Notes under the pieces: generated by a model
Told to the model about the DNA's origin: nothing
What the model saw: the letters and a program-made list of their open reading frames with translations, nothing else
Databases searched by the model: none
Position numbers and translations under genes: made by a program
Source: Hydrogenophaga sp.
GTDB lineage: Bacteria; Pseudomonadota; Gammaproteobacteria; Burkholderiales; Burkholderiaceae_C
NCBI RefSeq assembly: GCF_025699295.1
Contig: NZ_JAILWB010000017.1
Coordinates: forward strand, 44,355 to 108,354
Direction of reading: 5' to 3'
DNA length: 64,000 nucleotides
Part shown: in pieces, positions 8,422-16,180 of the stretch
Layout of the letters: each line of letters opens with the position of its first letter
Numbering within the stretch: the stretch's first letter is position 1

Positions 8422-9855
8422 ATGACTGTTCCAGAACGCCACATCATTCCCATCGTTCCCGCCGCGGTAGACGACGAAGCAGCGGTGTCCCTGTATGTGG
8501 CACACGAGAAGATCCAGCCGCGTGCGGTCTCGGGCCTGTTCGCCCGCTGGCGCTGGGTCATGGTCTGGGTCACGCAGGTCGTGTTCTATGGCCTGCCGTG
8601 GCTGCAGTGGCATGCGCGCCAGGCGGTGCTGTTCGATCTGGAGGCACGGCGCTTCTACATTTTCGGCCTGGTGCTGTATCCGCAGGATTTCATCTACCTC
8701 ACCGGCCTGCTCGTCATTTCGGCGCTGTCGCTGTTCCTGTTCACGGCGGTCGCCGGGCGCCTGTGGTGCGGCTTCACCTGTCCCCAGACGGTCTACACCG
8801 AGATATTCCTGTGGATCGAGAAACTGGTGGAGGGTGACCGCTCGGCCCGCCTGCGGCTGGACCGCTCCGCGCTGTCCGCCGGCAAGCTCGGCAAGCGATC
8901 GCTCAAGCACGTGCTGTGGATCGTTGTCTCGCTCTGGACCGGCTTTACCTTCGTGGGCTACTTCACGCCCATCCGCGAGCTCGGCGCCCTGTCCCTGGCC
9001 GCCGCGCTCGGCCCCTGGCAGACGTTCTGGATTTTCTTCTACGGCTTCGCCACCTATGGCAATGCCGGCTTCCTGCGCGAGCAGGTCTGCAAGTACATGT
9101 GCCCCTACGCACGCTTCCAGAGTGCGATGTTCGACCGCGACACCATGATCGTCACCTACGACGAGCGGCGCGGTGAGCCGCGCGGGGCGCGCTCGAAGAA
9201 GGCAGACCCCCAGGCGCTGGGACTGGGCTCCTGCGTCGACTGCACGCTGTGCGTGCAGGTCTGCCCGACCGGCATCGACATCCGCAAGGGCCTGCAGTAC
9301 GAGTGCATCGGCTGCGCGGCCTGCATCGACGTCTGTGACGACGTGATGGACAAGGTCGGCTATCCCCGTGGCCTGATTCGGTTCTCGACACAGAACGGCA
9401 TCGCCGGCGGATGGGACACGCGCCAGATGCTGCGGCGTGCATTGCGACCACGGGTGCTGGTGTACGCCAGCGTGCTCCTCGCTATCACACTGGCTGTCGG
9501 TGTGAGCCTGTTCCTGCGAACGCCGCTCAAGGTGGACGTGATCCGCGACCGCGGAGCGCTCGCGCGCATGGTGGAGCAAGGGCGCATCGAGAACGTGTTC
9601 CGCCTGCAGATCATGAACGCCACCGAGTCACCGCAGCGCTACGCCATTGGTGTCTCTGGCTTGCCGGGCATCGCCGTGGCCTCCTCCACCGAGGTGGAGG
9701 TGCTGCCCACCGAGGTGCGTTCGGCGGCCGTGCGGGTGCAGATTCCGCCGGACGCCGCCGCACCGGGTTCGCATCCGATCCACTTTGACATCCGCGCCCT
9801 GGGCGACGGCACCATCCGCGTCACCGAAAAGGCCGCGTTCGTGGTGCCCCGCTGA
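8422..9855 (+). CDS. ccoG: 4Fe-4S membrane protein CcoG (FixG/RdxA) for cbb3 oxidase maturation
   Basis: 477 residues with about five N-terminal membrane helices, an NapH-like CGFTCPQTVYTE segment, then a two-cluster ferredoxin region (CVDCTLCVQVCPTG and CIGCAACIDVCDDVM), another membrane helix and a C-terminal periplasmic FixG Ig-like domain. CcoG is a cupric reductase that supplies Cu(I) for cbb3 oxidase assembly in the systems studied. It follows ccoP by 19 bp and is most likely part of the same transcript. Confidence 0.94.
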   Translation: MTVPERHIIPIVPAAVDDEAAVSLYVAHEKIQPRAVSGLFARWRWVMVWVTQVVFYGLPWLQWHARQAVLFDLEARRFYIFGLVLYPQDFIYLTGLLVISALSLFLFTAVAGRLWCGFTCPQTVYTEIFLWIEKLVEGDRSARLRLDRSALSAGKLGKRSLKHVLWIVVSLWTGFTFVGYFTPIRELGALSLAAALGPWQTFWIFFYGFATYGNAGFLREQVCKYMCPYARFQSAMFDRDTMIVTYDERRGEPRGARSKKADPQALGLGSCVDCTLCVQVCPTGIDIRKGLQYECIGCAACIDVCDDVMDKVGYPRGLIRFSTQNGIAGGWDTRQMLRRALRPRVLVYASVLLAITLAVGVSLFLRTPLKVDVIRDRGALARMVEQGRIENVFRLQIMNATESPQRYAIGVSGLPGIAVASSTEVEVLPTEVRSAAVRVQIPPDAAAPGSHPIHFDIRALGDGTIRVTEKAAFVVPR

Positions 9856-9882
9856 GCGTCACCTGCCCTGAAGGAGCCTTGC

Positions 9883-10182
9883 ATGAAACCGTCGACATTC
9901 CCCGAGGCCATCGTCGCCCCTGCCATTCCCTGGTGGCGCGTGCCGCAGATGTGGCTGGTGGTGGGAGGACCGCTGGTGGTTGTGGTGGCCAGCCTCATCA
10001 CCGCCTTCATCGCGATCCGCCACGCCGATCCGGTGCTGGACAAGGCGGCGTTCGAGCGCGACCGCGAGGCTGCACTGGCACTGCAGGGCGCGCAGCGGGA
10101 GGCCGCGCTGATCCAGCTGCAGCCAGCCCACCAGGCCCGCAATCACGCGGCGTCGCCGCTGGTGCCCGGGAAGGAGCGCTGA
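9883..10182 (+). CDS. ccoH: FixH/CcoH-family cbb3 oxidase assembly protein (short form)
   Basis: 99 residues with the FixH-like start PWWRVPQMWLVVGGPLVVVVASLITAFIA, a single membrane helix, and the conserved HADPVLD segment right after it. Normal CcoH/FixH proteins have a further periplasmic domain (about 150-170 residues); here only a short charged helical tail remains, as in other Comamonadaceae-type clusters. CcoH associates with CcoN during cbb3 assembly. Preceded by AAGGAGCC. Assignment rests on position between ccoG and fnr and on the N-terminal signature. Confidence 0.72.
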   Translation: MKPSTFPEAIVAPAIPWWRVPQMWLVVGGPLVVVVASLITAFIAIRHADPVLDKAAFERDREAALALQGAQREAALIQLQPAHQARNHAASPLVPGKER

Positions 10183-10183
10183 C

Positions 10184-10423
10184 ATGCGGGCACGCCTCTG
10201 GATGGGCGTGGCCTGGCCGGCCTTCCTGGCAGCGGCGGCGCTGGAAATGGTCGTGTTCGCAATGGTGGACCCGAGCGACCTGCACTGGTTCGGGCGGCCA
10301 CTGGAGGCGTCGCGCCAGACGGTCTACACCGCAGCGTTCTTTGCATTCTGGGCCGTCGCCACCGTATCGAGCGCCTTGACGACGCTGCTGATCCGGACCC
10401 CGAACGGTCAGTTGCAGGACTGA
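10184..10423 (+). CDS. Small two-helix membrane protein at the end of the cco operon
   Basis: 79 residues with two predicted membrane helices (about 5-27 and 47-68) joined by a short loop containing PSDLHWFGRP. The start codon lies 1 bp after the ccoH stop, so it is translated with ccoH. I do not recognise a characterised family. The tight coupling suggests a role in cbb3 oxidase assembly or respiration. Its 3' end overlaps the convergent fnr gene by 16 bp. Confidence 0.75.
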   Translation: MRARLWMGVAWPAFLAAAALEMVVFAMVDPSDLHWFGRPLEASRQTVYTAAFFAFWAVATVSSALTTLLIRTPNGQLQD

Positions 10424-11127
10424 GGATTGACGATCTGGCGCAGGCCTTCGGTATTCCTGATGTGCACGTAGCGCTGCTTGACGTCGATGATGCCGTCGTC
10501 CGCGAACCGGGAAAAGGTGCGGCTCACGGTCTCCAGCTTCATGCCGAGGTAGCTGCCGATTTCCTCGCGCGTCATGCGCAGCACCAGCTCGGACTTCGAG
10601 AAGCCGCGCGCGTGCAGGCGCTGCACCAGGTTGAGCAGGAAAGCCGCCAGGCGCTCCTCGGCGCGCATGCTGCCCAGGAGCAGCATGACACCATGGTCGC
10701 GCACGATCTCGCGGCTCATGATCTTGTGCACATGGTGCTGCAGGGTCGTGAATTCACGGGAGAGCTCCTCCACCTGATCGAACGGCATGATGCAGACCTC
10801 GGCGTCTTCCAGCGCGATCGCGTTGCACGAGTGGTGGTCGTTGACGATGCCATCGAGCCCGATGATCTCGCCCGTCATCTGGAAGCCGGTCACCTGATCA
10901 CGGCCATCGGCCGTGGTCACGCAGGTCTTAAAGAAGCCCGAGCGCACGGCATAGAGGGATGTGAACTTCTCTCCGACGCTGAACAACTGGGCGCCACGCT
11001 TGATGCGGCGGCGCTTGGAGATGACCTTGTCGAGCTTGTCCATTTCGTCGGGGTTGAGTCCCATGGGCAGGCAGAGCTCGCGCAGGTTGCAGCTCGAGCA
11101 GGCGACTTTGATGGTTTGGGCGTCCAT
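10408..11127 (-). CDS. fnr: FNR-type oxygen-sensing transcriptional regulator
   Basis: 239 residues of the Crp-Fnr family. The four [4Fe-4S] cysteines are present with E. coli FNR spacing: C10, C13, C19 (VACSSCNLRELC) and C112 (EDAEVCIMPF). The C-terminal winged helix has the recognition helix REEIGSYLGMKLETVSRTFSRF, with the E-xx-SR pattern that reads TTGAT half-sites. The start at 11127 (MDAQTIKVACSSC) is preferred to an upstream one because it gives the normal short N-terminus. An FNR-type box at 11197-11210 allows autoregulation. It is the likely regulator of usp, ccoI, ccoN and hemN here. Confidence 0.95.
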   Translation of the reverse strand: MDAQTIKVACSSCNLRELCLPMGLNPDEMDKLDKVISKRRRIKRGAQLFSVGEKFTSLYAVRSGFFKTCVTTADGRDQVTGFQMTGEIIGLDGIVNDHHSCNAIALEDAEVCIMPFDQVEELSREFTTLQHHVHKIMSREIVRDHGVMLLLGSMRAEERLAAFLLNLVQRLHARGFSKSELVLRMTREEIGSYLGMKLETVSRTFSRFADDGIIDVKQRYVHIRNTEGLRQIVNPQSCN

Positions 11128-11196
11128 TGAAATTGCGGTTCCTCTCTTGGGACGTGAGCATACCCCTCGGGGTGTCCTTTGGATACCGGCGCTTGT

Positions 11197-11210
11197 TTGA
11201 TCCCGGTCAA
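11197..11210. promoter_or_regulatory. FNR-type box between fnr and hemN
   Basis: TTGAT-CCCG-GTCAA matches the FNR consensus except for one symmetrical base. It is centred about 76 bp upstream of the fnr ATG and 45 bp upstream of the hemN ATG, so it can serve both divergent genes. Confidence 0.75.
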
Positions 11211-11248
11211 GGGCGCCCGCGTCGGTCTGTCGCACAGTATGGGCCTAC

Positions 11249-12643
11249 ATGGAGATTCCGACAGTGAGCCACGCGATATCCGAGGAACTGCTGCGGCGGT
11301 TCGACGTCCCCGGGCCCCGGTATACCTCTTACCCCACGGCCGACCGGTTCGTCGAGGCATTCACGGAGCGCGACTACATCCAGGCGCTCGAGCAGCGGCG
11401 CGCCGGCTCACTGGCGCTGCCTCTGTCGCTGTATGTGCACATCCCGTTCTGCGAGTCGGTGTGCTACTACTGCGCCTGCAACAAAGTCATCACCAGGCAC
11501 CATTCGCGCGCGGCGGAGTACCTCCGTTACCTTGCGCGCGAACTGGAGCTGCAGGTCGAGCATGTCGGCAAGGGCCAGCCGGTGTCGCAGCTGCACCTCG
11601 GTGGCGGCACGCCGACCTTTCTGTCCGATGACGAGCTGGAAGACCTGATGTCGATGATCCGGCGTCATTTCACCCTCGTGCCCGGCGGCGAATACTCGAT
11701 CGAGGTGGACCCCCGCACCGTGACCGGGGAACGCCTGCGCACGCTCGCGCGCCTGGGTTTCAACCGGCTGAGCTTCGGCGTGCAGGACTTCGACCCGGCG
11801 GTGCAGAAGGCCGTGCACCGCGTGCAGCCCGCCGAACAGGTGTTTGCCCTGGTGGAGGAGGCGCGGCGCATCGGCTTCGAGTCGGTCAATGTGGACCTGA
11901 TCTATGGGCTGCCGCTGCAGACGCCCGAATCGTTTGCCCGCACCCTGGCGCAGGTGAATGCCTTGCGGCCGGACCGCATCGCGCTGTACGCGTATGCGCA
12001 TCTGCCGTCGAGGTTCAAGCCGCAAAGGCGCATCGTGGCGGCCGAGCTGCCCAGCGCGTCGGACAAGCTGGGCATGTTGTCGCTGTCGATCGATGCCCTG
12101 CTGGACGCGGGCTACGTCTACATCGGGATGGACCATTTCGCGCTGCCCACCGACGCACTGGCCGTGGCCCGGCGCCAGGGGCGCCTGCACCGCAACTTCC
12201 AGGGCTACAGCACGCAACCGGACTGCGACCTGATCGCGTTGGGTGTGTCGGCCATCGGGCGCATCGGTGCCACCTACAGCCAGAACGCCAAGACGCTGGA
12301 GGAGTACCGCGACCTGCTCGACCAGGGCCGCCTGCCCATCGTGCGCGGCCTGGCGCTCACGCGCGACGACCTGTTGCGGCGCGCGGTGATCATGTCCCTG
12401 ATGTGCCAGGGCGAAGTGCAGTTCGAGCCGATCGAGCTCGGGCATCTGATCGACTTCAGGCGGCACTTCGCGCGCGAGATCGAAGCCCTGGATGAGCTCG
12501 CGGCGCTGGGGCTGGTGCAGGTGGACGCCACCGGCCTGCATGTCACCGAAGCCGGCTGGTACCTGGTGCGTGCCATTGCGATGGTGTTCGACCGGAACCT
12601 GCAGGTTGACGAGAACCGTGCGCGCTTCTCGCGGATCATCTGA
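11249..12643 (+). CDS. hemN: Oxygen-independent coproporphyrinogen III dehydrogenase
   Basis: 464 residues of the radical SAM family. The cluster motif is CESVCYYCACNKV with Cys68, Cys72, Cys75 and the conserved Cys77, and GGGTPTF follows. The N-terminal PGPRYTSYPTADRF and the C-terminal HemN domain are typical of the true HemN, not the HemW type. It oxidatively decarboxylates coproporphyrinogen III without oxygen, supplying heme for the cbb3 oxidase at low oxygen. Divergent from fnr behind a shared FNR-type box. No clear ribosome site precedes the ATG; a GTG at 11264 is an alternative start. Confidence 0.95.
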   Translation: MEIPTVSHAISEELLRRFDVPGPRYTSYPTADRFVEAFTERDYIQALEQRRAGSLALPLSLYVHIPFCESVCYYCACNKVITRHHSRAAEYLRYLARELELQVEHVGKGQPVSQLHLGGGTPTFLSDDELEDLMSMIRRHFTLVPGGEYSIEVDPRTVTGERLRTLARLGFNRLSFGVQDFDPAVQKAVHRVQPAEQVFALVEEARRIGFESVNVDLIYGLPLQTPESFARTLAQVNALRPDRIALYAYAHLPSRFKPQRRIVAAELPSASDKLGMLSLSIDALLDAGYVYIGMDHFALPTDALAVARRQGRLHRNFQGYSTQPDCDLIALGVSAIGRIGATYSQNAKTLEEYRDLLDQGRLPIVRGLALTRDDLLRRAVIMSLMCQGEVQFEPIELGHLIDFRRHFAREIEALDELAALGLVQVDATGLHVTEAGWYLVRAIAMVFDRNLQVDENRARFSRII

Positions 12644-12665
12644 CCGTCTGGGCGACAGGGCCACC

Positions 12666-13337
12666 ATGCAGACCTCGATGGCGATCACGGCGTTCTTCAT
12701 GGGTGTGGTGGGCGGCCCCCACTGCGTGGCCATGTGCGGCGCGGCCTGCGCCGGTATCGGCCGGGCGGCGGGCGCGCGCAGCACGCGTGCCCTGCTGGGG
12801 TTCCAGGTCAGCCGCATGGCGGGCTACGCGCTGTTCGGGGCGTTCGCCGCCGGGTCGGTGCAGGGCCTGGCCTGGATGGGCACGAACACCGCGGTGTTGC
12901 GCCCGGTCTGGACCATGTTTCATGTGGGCGCGCTGCTGCTGGGCGCGGTGTTGTTGTGGCAGGCGCGTCAGCCCGCGTGGATCGAAAGCCTGGGCCAGGG
13001 CGTCTGGCGGCGGGCGCGGCCGGCACTGGCCGCCCTGGGGCCGCGCGCACCGGTGGTGCTCGGCTTTGGCTGGGCGCTCATGCCCTGCGGCCTGCTGTAT
13101 TCGGCCCTGCTGGTGGCGTCCCTGTCGGCCAACGCGCTGGATGGGGCGCTCATCATGGCGCTGTTCTCGATCGGTACCTCGGTGTCGCTGACCGCCGCGC
13201 CCTGGTTGCTGCTGCGCCTGCGTGGTGCCCCGTCGGGCGGCTGGGGCATCCGCCTGGCGGGGTTTGCGCTGGCGCTCACCTCGGGCTGGGCGCTGTGGAT
13301 GGGCCTCACCCAGCCCACGGGCCTGTGGTGCCTGTGA
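12666..13337 (+). CDS. SafE/DsbD-like membrane protein, sulfite exporter TauE/SafE-type annotation
   Basis: 223 residues, about six predicted membrane helices, with GGPHCVAMCGAACAG near the N-terminus and ALMPCGLLYSAL in the middle. The pair of Cys-containing helices (CxxMC and MPCG) is typical of the DsbD_2 / cytochrome c biogenesis transmembrane family, often found next to cco genes. The likely role is in thiol or copper handling during oxidase maturation, an inference from context. The ATG at 12666 follows hemN by 22 bp. Ends 1 bp before the convergent exporter gene. Confidence 0.8.
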   Translation: MQTSMAITAFFMGVVGGPHCVAMCGAACAGIGRAAGARSTRALLGFQVSRMAGYALFGAFAAGSVQGLAWMGTNTAVLRPVWTMFHVGALLLGAVLLWQARQPAWIESLGQGVWRRARPALAALGPRAPVVLGFGWALMPCGLLYSALLVASLSANALDGALIMALFSIGTSVSLTAAPWLLLRLRGAPSGGWGIRLAGFALALTSGWALWMGLTQPTGLWCL

Positions 13338-13338
13338 A

Positions 13339-14271
13339 CTAAGGCTGCGCGCGCCTGCCAGGCAGGGTGGCCAGCACCAGTCCGAGCAAGGCGATGCCGA
13401 AAGCCACGGCCTGCAGCGCCGTGAGCCGCTCACCCATGAAGAGGACGCCGATCGCTGCTGCGCTGATCGGCAGCATCACGGTGAACACGCCGGCTTGCGA
13501 GGCAGGCACCGCCTTGAGGCCGGTCATCCACAGCCAGACCGTCCAGACGCTGGCGGCCAGACCGTAGAAGACCAGCAGCGCCCAGACGGGCAGCGAGACC
13601 CCGGAGAAATCGAACTGCCAGGCGGCCCACAGACCGAGTGGCGTGACCAGCGCGAAGCCCCAGAGGTTGATGATGGCGGAGATGCGCTTGGGCCCAAGGC
13701 CCTGGGTGAGGTGCTTGCCGATCACCACATACGATGCCTCGCACACGACGGCTGCGAAGACCAGCAGGTTGCCCAGCAGGGTCCGGCTGATGCCCCATGG
13801 GCCGCTGGTGTCCGCGACAGCGGCCGTGGCACTGTCCACCTTCTGGAGCGAAAACAGCCCGATGCCGATGGCCGCGCATGCGATGCCGGCTGCGCTGCGC
13901 CAGCCGATGCGCTCGCGCAGGAAGATCCAGCTCAGCACCGCGACCACAGCCGGGATCGACGACATCACGACGCCGGCAGCGACGGCCGTGGTCAGGCTCA
14001 CGCCGAACAGCATGCAGATCGAGAACAGGAAGTTGCCGAGAAACGACTCGAGAAACAGCAGCCAGCGCGTGCGCGGCGTGATCGCCGGCTCGCCAGCGGG
14101 CTTGCGCAGCCAGTGGCCCATGGCCACGCCGCCGATGCCGAAACGCAGCCACGCCAGCAGAAACACGGGGAACACCAGTACCAGGGGCTTGGACAGTGCC
14201 ACGTAGCTGCCGACCAGGGACATGCTCAGGGCCAGGCTGGCATAAGCCCACCATCGGTTCGGGGAAGTCAC
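13339..14271 (-). CDS. DMT-superfamily transporter, EamA type
   Basis: 310 residues with ten predicted membrane helices arranged as two EamA repeats, starting TSPNRWWAYASLALSMSLVGSYVALSKPL. Members export amino acids or other metabolites; the substrate here is unknown. Tail-to-tail with the preceding gene with only 1 bp between stop codons. Confidence 0.82.
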   Translation of the reverse strand: MTSPNRWWAYASLALSMSLVGSYVALSKPLVLVFPVFLLAWLRFGIGGVAMGHWLRKPAGEPAITPRTRWLLFLESFLGNFLFSICMLFGVSLTTAVAAGVVMSSIPAVVAVLSWIFLRERIGWRSAAGIACAAIGIGLFSLQKVDSATAAVADTSGPWGISRTLLGNLLVFAAVVCEASYVVIGKHLTQGLGPKRISAIINLWGFALVTPLGLWAAWQFDFSGVSLPVWALLVFYGLAASVWTVWLWMTGLKAVPASQAGVFTVMLPISAAAIGVLFMGERLTALQAVAFGIALLGLVLATLPGRRAQP

Positions 14272-14595
14272 GGCATTTCAGGGTATACGCGGAAGTCTGC
14301 GCATCATGCCTGACGCGTCACGGGGCATTTCGGGATGAGAGATTTTTGTTTTGCAATATGAGATGAAAGAATGTTGCGCTGCACTAAATTTTCTCAATGC
14401 AAGAGAATGATTTTCATATTGAGGGATTTGATGAAAAAGATATTGAAAAATAAAGAAAAATTAATTGTCTTATATAAGACATAAGAGCTTTCAAAACTCT
14501 TCTATAAGACTTAAAGTCTTCTCAACGGCACCGCGCTTCGTTTTTTCCGTTCGCGAGTCCGCTGCCCCGATCCCCCAACCTCAAGGAGTATTCAC
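14272..14595. promoter_or_regulatory. AT-rich regulatory region of aceA with several dyads
   Basis: A 324-bp stretch without a gene, strikingly AT-rich at 14340-14520 against a high-GC background. It contains a perfect 14-bp palindrome GTCTTATATAAGAC (14467-14480), a second dyad AAGAG-N9-CTCTT (14483-14501), a third AAGACTT-A-AAGTCTT (14506-14520), and a distant inverted pair CAATATGA (14354-14361) / TCATATTG (14414-14421). These are good candidate operators for control of isocitrate lyase by carbon source. AAGGAG lies 10 nt before aceA. Confidence 0.6.
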
Positions 14596-15927
14596 ATGCC
14601 TCAATCCCTGACCGAGCAACTGAGTCGCCAGCAGCAAATCGAAGCCCTCGAAAAAGACTGGGCGACCAACCCGCGCTGGAAGGGGGTGAAGCGTGGCTAC
14701 ACCGCCGCCGACGTCGTGCGCCTGCGCGGCAGCATGCAGGTCGAGCACACGCTGGCCAAGCGCGGTGCCGAGAAGCTGTGGGACAAGGTCAACGGCGGCG
14801 CCAAGAAGGGCTATGTGAACGCTTTTGGAGCCATCTCCGCCGGTCAGGCCATGCAGCAGGCCAAGGCCGGCTTGGAGGCCGTGTACCTGTCGGGCTGGCA
14901 AGTCGCTGCCGACGGCAACACCTCCGAGACCATGTACCCCGACCAGTCGCTTTACGCCTACGACTCGGTGCCGACCATGGTTCGCCGCATCAACAACACC
15001 TTCAAGCGGGCCGATGAAATCCAGTGGGGCCGTGGCATCGAGCCGGGCAACAAGGACTTCATCGACTACTTCCTGCCCATCGTGGCGGACGCTGAAGCCG
15101 GTTTCGGCGGCGTGCTCAACGCGTTCGAGCTGATGAAGAACATGATCGCCGCGGGTGCCGCTGGCGTGCACTTCGAAGACCAGCTGGCGGCCGTGAAGAA
15201 ATGCGGCCACATGGGTGGCAAGGTCCTCGTGCCCACGCAGGAAGCCTGCGAAAAGCTGATCGCCGCGCGCTTCGCCGCCGACGTGATGGGCGTGTCCACC
15301 ATCGTGCTGGCCCGCACCGATGCCGAGGCCGCCAACCTGATCACCAGCGACCACGACGCCAACGACAAGCCTTTCCTTACCGGCGAGCGCACGCAGGAAG
15401 GTTTCTACCGCGTCAAGAACGGCCTGGAGCAGGCCATCAGCCGCGGCATCGCCTACGCGCCTTATGCCGATCTGGTGTGGTGCGAGACCGGCGTGCCCGA
15501 CATCGGCTTCGCCCGTGAGTTCGCCCAGGCCGTGCAGGCCGCCTGCCCCGGCAAGCTGCTGTCCTACAACTGCTCGCCGTCGTTCAACTGGAAGAAGAAC
15601 CTCAACGACAAGCAGATCGCATCCTTCCAGGAAGACCTGGCCGCGCTGGGCTACAAGTACCAGTTCATCACGCTGGCTGGTATCCACATCAACTGGTTCA
15701 ACACCTTCCAGTTCGCCCACGCCTATGCCCGCGGCGAGGGCATGAAGCACTACACCGAGATGGTGCAGGAACCCGAGTTCGCCGCGCGCGAGAAGGGCTA
15801 CACCTTCGTGTCGCACCAGCAGGAAGTCGGCGCGGGTTACTTCGACGACGTGACCACCGTGATCCAGGGCGGTTCGTCCAGCGTGAAGGCGCTGACGGGT
15901 TCGACCGAGGAGGAGCAGTTCCACTGA
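14596..15927 (+). CDS. aceA: Isocitrate lyase
   Basis: 443 residues with the catalytic signature KKCGH at 201-205 (Cys203) and the AEAGFGG and SPSFNWKKN motifs. It cleaves isocitrate to glyoxylate and succinate, the first step of the glyoxylate shunt needed for growth on acetate and fatty acids. Length and motifs are normal for the bacterial class. It stands alone, followed by a Rho-independent terminator, behind the dyad-rich AT-rich region. No malate synthase gene is in the window. Confidence 0.97.
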   Translation: MPQSLTEQLSRQQQIEALEKDWATNPRWKGVKRGYTAADVVRLRGSMQVEHTLAKRGAEKLWDKVNGGAKKGYVNAFGAISAGQAMQQAKAGLEAVYLSGWQVAADGNTSETMYPDQSLYAYDSVPTMVRRINNTFKRADEIQWGRGIEPGNKDFIDYFLPIVADAEAGFGGVLNAFELMKNMIAAGAAGVHFEDQLAAVKKCGHMGGKVLVPTQEACEKLIAARFAADVMGVSTIVLARTDAEAANLITSDHDANDKPFLTGERTQEGFYRVKNGLEQAISRGIAYAPYADLVWCETGVPDIGFAREFAQAVQAACPGKLLSYNCSPSFNWKKNLNDKQIASFQEDLAALGYKYQFITLAGIHINWFNTFQFAHAYARGEGMKHYTEMVQEPEFAAREKGYTFVSHQQEVGAGYFDDVTTVIQGGSSSVKALTGSTEEEQFH

Positions 15928-15968
15928 AATCCCCCGAGTCCGCCCCAGAGCGGTTTGAGGAGACACGG

Positions 15969-15994
15969 AGCCCGGGCATGCCCCGGGCTTTTTT
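15969..15994 (+). terminator. Rho-independent terminator of aceA
   Basis: AGCCCGGG and CCCGGGCT form an 8-bp GC-rich stem around a 5-nt loop, followed by six T residues. It lies 42 bp after the aceA stop. Confidence 0.9.
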
Positions 15995-16048
15995 ATGGGA
16001 AAATGGCGGCTTGTTCGACACAGCAAGAGCGAGAAAGGCAATCTGGTT

Positions 16049-16090
16049 ATGACACCGCGAACTCAGGAGACCACTCTCCCGGCCTTGTAA
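16049..16090 (+). CDS. Threonine-rich leader peptide of the thrS attenuator
   Basis: A 13-codon reading frame, M-T-P-R-T-Q-E-T-T-L-P-A-L-stop, with four Thr codons including a tandem ACC ACT. A purine-rich ribosome site GAGAAAGG ends 10 nt before the ATG. Codons 3-5 overlap the first strand of a perfect 8-bp hairpin (16056-16063 with 16098-16105). This is the layout of a transcription-attenuation leader: ribosome stalling on Thr codons when charged tRNA-Thr is scarce would unfold the hairpin. It sits directly upstream of thrS, the enzyme that charges tRNA-Thr. Confidence 0.75.
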   Translation: MTPRTQETTLPAL

Positions 16091-16164
16091 GGCCTGCAGT
16101 TCGCGCCTGCCCGATTGATTCCCTTCTGACCCACACACCAGCGCGGCCCCTGCCGCGCTTTTTT
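16056..16164 (+). promoter_or_regulatory. Candidate threonine attenuator RNA of thrS with terminator at 16140-16164
   Basis: Strand 1 (CGCGAACT, 16056-16063, inside the leader peptide) pairs with strand 2 (AGTTCGCG, 16098-16105). A small hairpin GGCCTTGTAAGGCC sits at 16081-16094. Strand 3 (AGCGCGG, 16140-16146) pairs with strand 4 (CCGCGCT, 16153-16159) to give a 7-bp stem with a 6-nt loop followed by TTTTTTG, a Rho-independent terminator. Strand 2 can also pair with strand 3 (CGCGC 16102-16106 with GCGCG 16141-16145), giving an antiterminator when strand 1 is covered by a stalled ribosome. The terminator ends 16 bp before the thrS ATG. Confidence 0.72.
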
Positions 16165-16180
16165 GTTTTCTGGATCCCCC

